Source of the DNA: Deltaproteobacteria bacterium
GTDB taxonomy: Bacteria; Myxococcota_A; UBA796; GCA-2862545
Direction of reading: 5' to 3'
Assembly: GCA_011376105.1 (NCBI GenBank)
Contig: DRPG01000406.1
Coordinates: 1-39,414 of the forward strand
DNA: 39,414 nucleotides
Part shown: positions 30,901 through 38,780 of the stretch, piece after piece
Numbering within the stretch: position 1 is the stretch's first letter
Layout of the letters: each line of letters starts with the position of its first letter
The notes under the pieces: generated by a model
The model's input: only the letters and a program-made list of their open reading frames with translations
The model's database searches: none
Told to the model about the DNA's origin: nothing
Program-made: the position numbers and the translations under genes

Positions 30901-33900
30901 CCATCGAGGTGAGCCTCTCGAGGCTGGACTGGGCCCTGCACGACGGGCGCTGGCAGCAGCTCGAGGAGGATCCGAGCCTCTGCACGGCGATCAGCAGCTC
31001 CGAGGCTGTGGGATGCACCTTCGTGCCCATGGAGGGGGGCGAATACCGGCTCGAGGCTCGGATCACCGATCCCCAGGGGCGCCCCAACGAGACGGTGACC
31101 ACGGTGTGGGTGAGCGGAGGCACCTCCGAGCAGGCGCCGTCGCGGGGGGTCCGCACTGAGCAGCTCACCCTGGTGCCCGATCAGGAGCGCTACCAGCCTG
31201 GCCAGACCGCCCGGATCCTGGTGCAGGCGCCGTTTGCGTCGGCTGAGGGGCTGCTGACGGTGGGCCGGGGCGGCCTGCTGCGGATCGAGCGGTTCTCCAT
31301 GCCCGGGACCTCCACCACCCTCGAGGTGCCCATCGGCGAGGACGGCGTGCCCAACCTGGAGGTCCGGGTAGACGTGGTGGGCAGCGCCCCCCGCCGCAAC
31401 GACCAGGGCGATCCGGTGCCGGATCGGGCCCAGCGGGTGGCCCTCGCCACCGGCTCCGTGTCGCTGGCGGTGCCTCCGCTGGCCCAGACCCTGACGGTGT
31501 CGGTGACCCCCCGGGACGATGTGCTCGAGCCTGGAGGACAGACGACCCTGGAGGTGGAGGTTCGGGACGCAGCGGGCGAGCCCGTCGGGGCTGAGGTCGC
31601 GGTGGTGGTGGTGGACGAGGCGGTCCTCGCCCTCGCCGCCCGCGGGACCCCCGATCCCATCGCCGCCTTCTATGGCCCGCGGGGCGGTGGGTTCACCACC
31701 TACCACAACCGTCCCATGGTCCTGCTCGCCGATCCAGAGTCCGCCTTAGGGGCCGGAGAGGGAGTGTTTGTGGAGGGGGTGGAGGACGAGCTCCTGGAGA
31801 CCGACGAGGACGGACTCTACAGGAGCGCGGGGAGGTTTGACGGCGCCACAGCGGCCCGGGGCGGGGAGGGCTCCGGGCTCGTCGACAACAACCGCGCCGC
31901 ACAGAAAGAGCCCGACGACCTGGAGGCGAAACGCCGCCCCAGGCGGGGGCCCCCGGCCGGAGCCTCGAGCCCCGAGGTCCCGAGGCTGCGGGAAGATCTC
32001 TCGGCGGCTGCGCTGTTCGCTCCCCACGTGCAGGCCGACCCGAGCGGACGCGCCTCGGTGCCGCTGACCGTGCCCGACAGCCTCACCCGGTACCGGATCC
32101 TGGCGGTGGCGGTGTCCGGCGATCGGTTCGGGGTAGATGAGTCTGGCCTCACCGCGCGTCGCGCGCTGATGGTGCGTCCGTCTCCACCCCGGTTCCTCAA
32201 CTTCGGGGATCGGGCCGAGCTGTCGGTGGTGGTGCAGAACCAGACGCCTGAGGCCCAGGAGGTGTCGGTGGGGCTCCGGATGGCCAACGCCCGGGCGCTG
32301 CCCTCCGTGGCCGCTGAGCCGGCGCCCGACGCGGTGCATGAGGCCGGGCAGCGCATCACCCTCGCCGCCCACGATCGTGCTGAGCTTCGGTTTGCGATCG
32401 CGACGGAGTCCGCGGGGCAGGCCCGGTTCCAGGCTGTGGCCCGCTCCGGTGCCCACAGCGACGCAGCGAGCTTCGCGTTCCCGGTGTGGACGCCGGCGAC
32501 GTCCGAGTCGTTCGCGAGCTACGGGGAGCTGGACGAGGGGGCGGTGCTGCAGCCGGTGCGTCCCCCCACCGACGCCTGGCCTCAGCTCGGCGGGCTGGAG
32601 GTGACCACCAGCACCACGGCGGTGTCCGCCCTGACCGATGCGGTGCTGTACCTGACTCAGTACCCCTACGACTGCACCGAGCAGCTAGCGTCGAGGGTGA
32701 TGGCCATCGCGGCCCTGCGCGACGTGCTCGACGCCTTTGGTGCACCCCAGCTGCCCAGCCCCGAGACCCTGAGCGCGTCGGTGGACGCAGATCTGAGGCG
32801 TATCGCCCGGCGCCAGCACGGCAACGGGGGCTTCAGCTTCTGGCCCCGGCTGCCACCCGAGCCCTACCTGTCGGTGCACACCACCCACGCCCTGGTGCGG
32901 GCCCGGGACCAGGGCTATGCCGTGCCCAAAACCGTCCTGCGATCTGCCCTGAGCTACCTGGAGCACATCGAGTCCCACCTCCCACGGTGGTACAGCGCGG
33001 ACGCCAAGCGCAGCATCCGGTCCTATGCGCTGTATGTGCGGCACCGCGCGGGGCAGACCGACGGCGCAGGTGCGCAGCGGTTGCTGGCTGCGGCGGGGGC
33101 GTCGCGCCTGCCGCTGGAGGCCCAGGGCTGGCTCGCTCCGGTGCTGCAGGCGTCGGGGCGCACCGACGAGGTCAGCAGGCTGGTGCGCCACTGGAACAAC
33201 CGCATCACCGAGACGGCCGCCGGCGCCCAGCTCGACACCGCCTACGGCGACACCTCCGACTACGTGCTGCTGCACAGCTCGAGGCGCACCGACGCTGTGC
33301 TGCTCGAGGCCCTCGTCCAGGTCCGCCCCCAGCACGACGTGATCCCCAAGCTGGTCCGGGGCCTGATGGGGCACCGGGTCGAGGGCCGGTGGTCCTCCAC
33401 CCAGGAGAACGCCTTCGTCCTGCTGGCGATGGACGCCTATTTCCGCCGCTTCGAGGCGATCGAGCCCGATCTCGTCGCCCGGGTCTGGCTCGGGGATCGC
33501 TCCGCTGGTGAGCACGCCTTCCGGGGACGGACCACCGACAGCGCCACGATCTCTGTGCCCATGGCCTGGCTGATGGATCCGGGGGGGGAGCAGGAGCTGG
33601 TGCTGGCGAAGGAGGGTCCCGGGCGGCTGTACTACCGCCTCGCCCTCGACTACGCGCCGGAGGATCTAGATCTAGAGCCCGCGGATCGTGGCTTCGAGCT
33701 ACAGCGCGTCTACGAGGCGGTGGACGATCCAGGCGACGTCCAGCGCGACGAAGACGGCACCTGGCGCGTCCGGGCCGGCGCCCGGGTCCGGGTCCGCCTG
33801 TCGATGGTCAGCCCGGCGCGACGCACCCACGTCGCGCTGACCGATCCAATGCCCGGAGGGTTCGAGGCCCTCAACCCAGAGCTGGCCACCACCGGAGCGC

Positions 33901-34154
33901 TGCCCGCTGATCCCGACGCGAGCGGAGACGATCGGTACTGGTGGTGGTCTCGCCCCTGGTACGAGCACGACAACCTCCGGGACGAGCGCGCCGAGGCCTT
34001 TGCCTCCCTGCTGTACGGCGGCGTGTACGAGTACACCTACCTCGCCACCGCCACCACCCCCGGGCGGTTCGTCGTCCCCCCCGCGAAGGCCGAGGAGATG
34101 TTCCACCCCGAGACCTTCGGGCGCACCGGCACCCACCGGCTGGTGATCGAGTAG
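27951..34154 (+). CDS. Alpha-2-macroglobulin family lipoprotein with thioester motif
   Basis: A 2067-aa protein of the bacterial alpha-2-macroglobulin (YfhM/YfaS-like) family, which traps invading proteases in the periplasm. The N-terminus MILSQLLSACALLSS has a lipobox (LSAC, Cys10) but no basic n-region. Ordered features: a Pro-rich linker, an Ig-like domain (VSLAAHLSITFNQPMIAL), an 18-bp-repeat-encoded Pro/Asp segment near 283-310, macroglobulin domains (WFVFDDRGLYKPAETVYVKG), a low-complexity bait-like stretch about 1235-1338, then LFAPHVQADPSGRASVPLTV and the thioester site YDCTEQLASR with Cys1575, followed by an alpha/alpha-toroid-like domain (HGNGGFSFWPRLPPEPYLSV). It is longer than E. 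coli YfhM (about 1650 aa). The usual partner PBP1c is not next to it. Confidence 0.93.
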   Translation: MILSQLLSACALLSSEQPPPPEPTPAPPALRFELDETLQGLRLELSEATRPPPSASSTRPARAPGATALPTAEVAPLFEGLPGLSYEPGDEVGLAKREDSASPPRTGASVALPFPAPPAGAPVTVQTDALSVLRFAPEGEVSLAAHLSITFNQPMIALSSQEQAAEYHPVVLTPQPEGQWRWLGTKTLIFEPELRFPMATTFQVEIPARTTSATGSALAEPTTWTFGTPPPSVVQAMPQDGPQGLSPLVALVFDQAMPETVTEHIQLISSSGPLALEPVPGPGPDASPRPDASPGPDASPRPDASPGPDVSPDEELWLTQLLEAHPPERVVLLRPSQPLQPATSYTIVVPEGTPSAEGPRTTTREQRFGFHTYEPLELDETLCDRGQRRCSPGGTLYLSLNNPLDIEAFDPSWVKIEPTVERLRVRPSHSGIQISGALQAQQRYTVTLSSLEDRFGQILSEPIQTTFQVGDADRQLIGPPQELVVLDPAGPAALSVFSVNLRKLKVRAYRVGPEDLARVSSWMRSALYSGRYRGQPPVPRLASELIEVDNFEDNELIETPVDLTSWLPESGLGHVLLWIEPPTQPREPWRRTHRFAWVQRTTLGLTAVVDPDEIVGWVTSLATGRPLAGVSLQLLGESPQVTTDARGLATLAKYPDREGPHVLIARRGDDVAMLPQQGGWWNEHGSWTEVTTTGALSWFVFDDRGLYKPAETVYVKGWLRRYDQRAGGGIDGIEGLPTTLSWSLSDARGDKLGEGQLELSPTGAFDLELSLPQTPHLGTAELRLWAEDSELASKVHHHTFEIQEFRRPEFEVSTVVDPGPHLLGQSAVVSVHAGYYAGGVLPSAPVSWTVRGTPATFSPPGLSDYRFGSSSWDRGWGGMWGRGGGGVSPTPPQLLEGSTDPGGDHRLKIDLVAVNPPRPYTVEAQATVTDVNRQRWTSSESLLMHPASHYVGLRTDKGFYEPGEEIDLQLVVSDLDGELVDGRSIEVSLSRLDWALHDGRWQQLEEDPSLCTAISSSEAVGCTFVPMEGGEYRLEARITDPQGRPNETVTTVWVSGGTSEQAPSRGVRTEQLTLVPDQERYQPGQTARILVQAPFASAEGLLTVGRGGLLRIERFSMPGTSTTLEVPIGEDGVPNLEVRVDVVGSAPRRNDQGDPVPDRAQRVALATGSVSLAVPPLAQTLTVSVTPRDDVLEPGGQTTLEVEVRDAAGEPVGAEVAVVVVDEAVLALAARGTPDPIAAFYGPRGGGFTTYHNRPMVLLADPESALGAGEGVFVEGVEDELLETDEDGLYRSAGRFDGATAARGGEGSGLVDNNRAAQKEPDDLEAKRRPRRGPPAGASSPEVPRLREDLSAAALFAPHVQADPSGRASVPLTVPDSLTRYRILAVAVSGDRFGVDESGLTARRALMVRPSPPRFLNFGDRAELSVVVQNQTPEAQEVSVGLRMANARALPSVAAEPAPDAVHEAGQRITLAAHDRAELRFAIATESAGQARFQAVARSGAHSDAASFAFPVWTPATSESFASYGELDEGAVLQPVRPPTDAWPQLGGLEVTTSTTAVSALTDAVLYLTQYPYDCTEQLASRVMAIAALRDVLDAFGAPQLPSPETLSASVDADLRRIARRQHGNGGFSFWPRLPPEPYLSVHTTHALVRARDQGYAVPKTVLRSALSYLEHIESHLPRWYSADAKRSIRSYALYVRHRAGQTDGAGAQRLLAAAGASRLPLEAQGWLAPVLQASGRTDEVSRLVRHWNNRITETAAGAQLDTAYGDTSDYVLLHSSRRTDAVLLEALVQVRPQHDVIPKLVRGLMGHRVEGRWSSTQENAFVLLAMDAYFRRFEAIEPDLVARVWLGDRSAGEHAFRGRTTDSATISVPMAWLMDPGGEQELVLAKEGPGRLYYRLALDYAPEDLDLEPADRGFELQRVYEAVDDPGDVQRDEDGTWRVRAGARVRVRLSMVSPARRTHVALTDPMPGGFEALNPELATTGALPADPDASGDDRYWWWSRPWYEHDNLRDERAEAFASLLYGGVYEYTYLATATTPGRFVVPPAKAEEMFHPETFGRTGTHRLVIE
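28797..28882. repeat. 18-bp in-frame tandem repeat in the alpha-2-macroglobulin gene
   Basis: Unit GGGCCCGACGCCAGTCCT alternating with a version beginning AGG; four full copies and a partial. It encodes P-[G/R]-P-D-A-S style repeats, giving a flexible linker between N-terminal domains. Confidence 0.92.
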
Positions 34155-34214
34155 CCGGGGCAGCCCAGGAGCCCAGGTGGCCTCCGGAGCGCTATCACCC
34201 AGACGCCCGCGCCC

Positions 34215-37200
34215 TCAGCCCTCCCCGTCCTCGGGGGCGGCGGGGGCCGCCTCGATCACGGACGCTGACCCTGGATCCGGAGCGCCGGCGGGCTGACGGA
34301 GCGGGCCACGCCACAGCACCGGCGTGGACCAGGCTCGCCAGGCCCACGGCAGCCACCGGACGAGGCTCGCCGCCAGCCACAGCGACCAGATCAGCATCAG
34401 CACCCGCCACACCCACATGGGCAGCGACAGCAGCGCAGGACGGGGCATCGCACCGGTGGTGCGATCGACGAACCAGATCAGGCGATGATCGGAGGAGCCG
34501 TTGCCGGAGACCTGCATGTCGGGCTGGAACAGCAGGCCCGCATGGATCGAGGCATACAGGCAGCCCAGGGCCACCAGGCTGAGCCCGACGAGGCCGATCT
34601 GGATCAGGTTGAAGCGCCAGGGCGCAGCGACGGCGTGCTGCTTGCGCCAGCCCAGGGACATGAACCACAGGGCCACACAGATCGGCGCGAGCACCGGCAC
34701 CTGGGTCATGCCCAGCCCCAGCAGGGCCCACTGCAGGGTCGTCAGCGGAGCAAAGGGCAGCCGGGCCAGCAGCGGGGCGAGCAGCAGCACCAGCAGGATG
34801 TAGGTCCAGAACAGTGGCGTCGGACCCCAGCGGGGCCCGAACAGAGCGACGATCCAGCGCTGGGGCGAGGGCTGGACCTCGACCGTCACGTTCACCGCCG
34901 GCCCGCCCAGATCCACCGCCGGGACCCGATCGAAGATCGTGGGGGGGTGGGGCTGCTGCCAGGACACGGTGACGGACTGGGGGCCTGGGTGTAGGGGCAC
35001 GTGCAGCTGGTGGTTGTCGCGGGCCTGGATCGGCTTGTGCACATCGTCGACCCGGACCTCCTGCAGCGCGGCGCCCTCGGGCAGGGTGAGGATCTGGCGC
35101 CCCCCCTGGCTCGAGCGGATCTCGAGCTCGAGCTTGCCACTAAGCTGCCTCCGGCCGGGCTCGACCCACAGCTTCGCGGCCTCGATGGTGGTGGTCTGGC
35201 CCGACACCCCCTCGGGGCGGCGGATCGACAGGATCACCTGCTCCCCGGGCCAGACCCGCCAGACCGGGGACCAGGCCATCTCCTGGACGTGGTGCAGGGG
35301 CGCGGGCCCCTCGGCGCTGCAGGAGAAGACCGGACTGCAGGACAGGGTCCACTGCTCGGTCCAGGGCATCTCGGGGGCCACCAGGGTCAGGGTCTCGGCG
35401 GCGGCGAGGGTGGACAGCCAGCCCACCTCTTGCTGATCCCGCTCTAGGGTGACGTGGACCGCGCCGTCGCGGACCTCGAACACCGAGTCCGTCACGGCCT
35501 CCCCTCTAAGCAGGGGGATCCGCACCGCCACTGGATGATCCGCGGGCCCCACCCGCACCACCCGGGTCTCGACCCGCCACGGGATCCCCAGATCGAGATC
35601 CCGGCGGACCTCCAGCCAGGACGAGAGGTTCTCCGTGGCCTGGGACTCGCTGACGGTGGAGCCCGTCAGCAGCCGCGCCAGCTGCACCGAGCTGGCGACG
35701 CTCCCGTCGGCGTGCAGCCCGTCCAACGCCCACCCTTCCCCGCTCCAGGTCGCGTGCCTGGGGACCTGCGAGAACTGCAGGGTCAGCGCGTCGGTCCCCG
35801 GCAGCGGGCCGTTCACCTCGATCCGGTGGACCCCGGGCTCGATCCGTGCGTGGAGGAAGCCATCGGGCATCCGGGCCAGGGCGTGGGTGGTGACCCCGTC
35901 GAGGCGCACCGTCGAGGGCACCCAGGTGGCGCTGGGGCCGGGGATCGGCCAGGACGCCAGCGCCGCAGCGTGGACCTCGGCCGTGATGGTCAGCGTGTCC
36001 CCCTGCACCGACAGCGCGGCGTGGGGCACGGTGATGCATCGGGGCTGACACGCAGCCTCGACGGTCAGCCTCGCCTCCAGCTCAGCGAGCACGTCCTGGG
36101 AGGGGGTGGCCCGGGCAGGGAGGCACAGCGACAGCCCCACTGCGGTGAGCCCGGCCTTGGCCATCTGCGCCAGCCAGCTCCGCGACAGCGCCACCTCGGC
36201 CATCTTCAGGCCCAGGGCGATCAGCAGCCCCACCCGGAGCAGGGCCAAGATCAGGTTGACGGTGGGGCTCAGGAGGAACAGCCGCATGGTGTGCTCCTGG
36301 CTCACCGGGCCCGACCACCGCAGGGGCTGCGGTGCGCCCCCCCAGCTGGGGATCCCCGGGCCGGTCTGCACCACCGCCCCCGGATCCACCTGGGCGGTGA
36401 GGAAGTTGCGGCCCTTGTACGCGATCTGCTTGTTGACCGAGCCGGAGCTGTCGGAGCTCCAGCCGGGGCTGGGGCTTTTGAGCTGGAGCTTCTCGAAGCG
36501 ATCGGGGGCGTCGAGCCCCCGGACCTGGTGCCGATCCTCCAGGGCCGGGAACAGCCCGTCCTGCACCTGATCCACCGCGAACGGGATCCCGATGGTGGCC
36601 AGGCTGATCAGGGCCAGGATCCGGGCGAGCTGGAGCACCCGCTCGGGCCAACCCGGCCGGGCCACCCGCGACAGGGCCACCACCACCACCAGCACGGCCC
36701 AGATCCACTGGGGGGCGCCGGCTTCGTGTCGGGCCAGCACCAGGGCCGCCAGGGCCAGCGTCCCCCAGGGCCAGCCCATCAGCCGGCCGGTGGCCATGGC
36801 CACCACCAGCACGAAGAACAGATCGAACAGGCTCCAGCGATCGAGGATCGAGCCATCGAGGTTGTCCACGCCCACGCCGGCCAGCAGCTCCCAGCCCGGG
36901 GGCAGGTACAGCGAGGCGCTCAGGCTGTTGACGTCGGTGTCCCAGCCCACCGCGGACAGGACGGAGGGGCGGTCCTCGATCCGGGACTCGGCCACCACGT
37001 CGACGATCTGGCTGCGGAGCTCGACCCCGATCTGGCCGTCCACGACTGTGATGACCTGATCCTCGGACAGATCCGAGACGTGCCCCAGGCTCGAGGGCTC
37101 TACGACGTTCAGCCGCCACTTCTGGTTCAGCGTGCCGCTGAACCGATCCCGGATCGTCCACCCCCGGCCGTCGACGTCGAGCCAGAGCTCACGCTGCAGA

Positions 37201-38273
37201 TCCAGCTGGTTGGGTGCGGGCTGGGGCTCACCCCTGCGCAGCTCTTCGAACGACAGCGGCACGCTGGAGGTCACTGAGAAGGTGGGCAGGGTGCGCCAGC
37301 TCTCGGGGGTGGTGGTGCGCGCGGCGTCGATCCCGTCGGGCCCCGACAGGTTCACCGCCCGGATCCGATCGTCGGTGGCCACCGCCCAGAACTCGACCTC
37401 GGGCCAGGCGCCGCCGGGATCCGGTGCAGACAAGCTGGTCACCGCGCCCCGGTGCACCGCCTCGAAGGACAGGGTGTGGGTGCCAGCCCGGACCTGGACG
37501 ATCAGGGACCGATCGCTGCTGAAGCGGGCGGGCAGATCGGCGGTCAGGGAGATCGGCTCGGTGTTTGGCACCAGCACGTCCCCGAGATCCACCTCGCGCC
37601 CCGAGCCCGCGGCCCGGATCGTGACCTGGGTCTCGATCCGCACCGGGACACCGTCGATCACCTTCCGGGAGACCTCGAGATCCAGGCGCTCCCCGGTCCG
37701 TGCGGCGACCTCACCGGCGCCGAGCCGCAGCCCATCGGTGTCGATCCGGGGCCATGGGATGGGCTGTCCGCCGATGCTCAGCGCCACCGCACCGAGGATC
37801 GGAGGCACCGCCAGGCTCTGGGGCAGCTCCGGCCACTGGTAGCGCCCGGTGACGGTGTGGCTGCCCCGGGTCAGGGCCAGGGTCGGCACCCCGCCCACGT
37901 CCAGCACGATCCCGGGGGTGCCCCGGACCCGGACGTCCCGGGGCCAGGCGCCCGGGCCCCCGGGCAGGGGCAGCGCCAGATCTCGATCCACCTCGACGAT
38001 CAGCTCGAAGCGGGCACCGGACGCGTCTGCATCCAGCACCAGGCGCCCCGGCCAGACGCAGGCCGCCTTACCCCCCACCACCGGGCAGGACAGCTCGGGG
38101 TGGCGCGACGCGATCCAGTCCACCCAGGGACGAAGCTCGTCGGGGAGATCAGAGGCCCTCAGGGGAGGCACCAGGGGCTCGGTCGCCTCAGGGGTTAGAG
38201 GAGCCTCAGGGGCCTGTGTCTGGGCCCACACGGGCAGGATCCAACACAACAACACCATCAGGGTAGGGATCAT
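34215..38273 (-). CDS. Large exported/membrane protein of unknown function
   Basis: A 1352-aa protein starting MIPTLMVLLCWILPVWAQTQ, a clear signal peptide. Residues about 20-480 are beta-rich and periplasmic, with a possible disulfide pair (ELSCPVVGGKAACVWPG). A first membrane block follows (LFDLFFVLVVAMATGRLMGW, TLALAALVLARHE, IWAVLVVVVALSRVA). Another extracytoplasmic loop (about 580-660) and a second block (LILALLRVGLLIALGLKMAE) come next, then a second beta-rich domain with Cys pairs (ACQPRCITVP, LSCSPVFSCSAEG), and a final membrane block (FWTYILLVLLLAPLLARLPF, IGLVGLSLVALGCLYASIH, WVWRVLMLIWSLWLAASLV). The two halves look like a duplicated plan. The ATG has GGAG at six bases. It converges with the alpha-2-macroglobulin gene, 60 bp apart. 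I do not recognise the family. Confidence 0.8.
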   Translation of the reverse strand: MIPTLMVLLCWILPVWAQTQAPEAPLTPEATEPLVPPLRASDLPDELRPWVDWIASRHPELSCPVVGGKAACVWPGRLVLDADASGARFELIVEVDRDLALPLPGGPGAWPRDVRVRGTPGIVLDVGGVPTLALTRGSHTVTGRYQWPELPQSLAVPPILGAVALSIGGQPIPWPRIDTDGLRLGAGEVAARTGERLDLEVSRKVIDGVPVRIETQVTIRAAGSGREVDLGDVLVPNTEPISLTADLPARFSSDRSLIVQVRAGTHTLSFEAVHRGAVTSLSAPDPGGAWPEVEFWAVATDDRIRAVNLSGPDGIDAARTTTPESWRTLPTFSVTSSVPLSFEELRRGEPQPAPNQLDLQRELWLDVDGRGWTIRDRFSGTLNQKWRLNVVEPSSLGHVSDLSEDQVITVVDGQIGVELRSQIVDVVAESRIEDRPSVLSAVGWDTDVNSLSASLYLPPGWELLAGVGVDNLDGSILDRWSLFDLFFVLVVAMATGRLMGWPWGTLALAALVLARHEAGAPQWIWAVLVVVVALSRVARPGWPERVLQLARILALISLATIGIPFAVDQVQDGLFPALEDRHQVRGLDAPDRFEKLQLKSPSPGWSSDSSGSVNKQIAYKGRNFLTAQVDPGAVVQTGPGIPSWGGAPQPLRWSGPVSQEHTMRLFLLSPTVNLILALLRVGLLIALGLKMAEVALSRSWLAQMAKAGLTAVGLSLCLPARATPSQDVLAELEARLTVEAACQPRCITVPHAALSVQGDTLTITAEVHAAALASWPIPGPSATWVPSTVRLDGVTTHALARMPDGFLHARIEPGVHRIEVNGPLPGTDALTLQFSQVPRHATWSGEGWALDGLHADGSVASSVQLARLLTGSTVSESQATENLSSWLEVRRDLDLGIPWRVETRVVRVGPADHPVAVRIPLLRGEAVTDSVFEVRDGAVHVTLERDQQEVGWLSTLAAAETLTLVAPEMPWTEQWTLSCSPVFSCSAEGPAPLHHVQEMAWSPVWRVWPGEQVILSIRRPEGVSGQTTTIEAAKLWVEPGRRQLSGKLELEIRSSQGGRQILTLPEGAALQEVRVDDVHKPIQARDNHQLHVPLHPGPQSVTVSWQQPHPPTIFDRVPAVDLGGPAVNVTVEVQPSPQRWIVALFGPRWGPTPLFWTYILLVLLLAPLLARLPFAPLTTLQWALLGLGMTQVPVLAPICVALWFMSLGWRKQHAVAAPWRFNLIQIGLVGLSLVALGCLYASIHAGLLFQPDMQVSGNGSSDHRLIWFVDRTTGAMPRPALLSLPMWVWRVLMLIWSLWLAASLVRWLPWAWRAWSTPVLWRGPLRQPAGAPDPGSASVIEAAPAAPEDGEG

Positions 38274-38780
38274 GGGCGCTCCGACACCTGAGGGGGGGGG
38301 CAGGTTCCCGGATCGTGCCCACCGGGAGCCCCCACCCACACCTGGGACAGCAGCATAGGCCAGGTGAGAGGGGTCGGAGCGACCAGACGAGCCCAGGCGC
38401 GTCCGGGCGTCTCACCGGGCGGGCTGCGGGGCACGGGCACGGGCACGGGCACGGGCACGGGCACCCGGGCACGGGCACGGGCACGGGCACGGGCACGGGC
38501 ACCCGGGCACCCGCGCCCGGGCCCCCGCGCCCGGGCACCCGCGCCTGGGCACAGGCCCACGGGGGCTCGTAGACCCACAGCCGCCCCCCGGGCACGATCC
38601 CGGCGCCGAGCGCGCTCTGGAGCTGGGGTCTGGGGGGCGGGCCCCCTGCGCACGGAGATCCACCGACGGCCCTGTGTGGGACGCGACTCGCCGGTCGGGG
38701 CAGGTCGCGCACGGAGATCCACCTCGACCACCGCCGACAGCGATCGAGGGCACCACGGACAAGATCTCCCCGGGTGGGGC
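38274..38780. other. Intergenic region with repeats and a possible short coding remnant
   Basis: 507 bases between two minus-strand genes. Next to 38273 are the GGAG site and a run of nine G (38292-38300) in the leader of the 1352-aa gene. The centre is the GGGCAC-type array. To its right, one minus-strand frame reads LQSALGAGIVPGGRLWVYEP followed by PWACAQARVPG with coding-like third positions, perhaps a gene remnant. A 17-bp direct repeat (GCGCACGGAGATCCACC) occurs near 38649 and 38707. Confidence 0.5.
38429..38535. repeat. GGGCAC hexamer array with CCCGGGCAC variants
   Basis: Runs of six or more GGGCAC units are interrupted by CCCGGGCAC and end in GCGCCCGGGC(A/C)CC variants. It is non-coding as far as I can see; on either strand it would give simple dipeptide runs. 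Confidence 0.9.

Noticed and set aside
38206-38712. Minus-strand frame with Val-Pro/Cys-Pro runs before the 1352-aa gene, as a gene
   Set aside because: Most of it is translated GGGCAC repeat and it overlaps the start of the 1352-aa gene; only a short shred looks coding.
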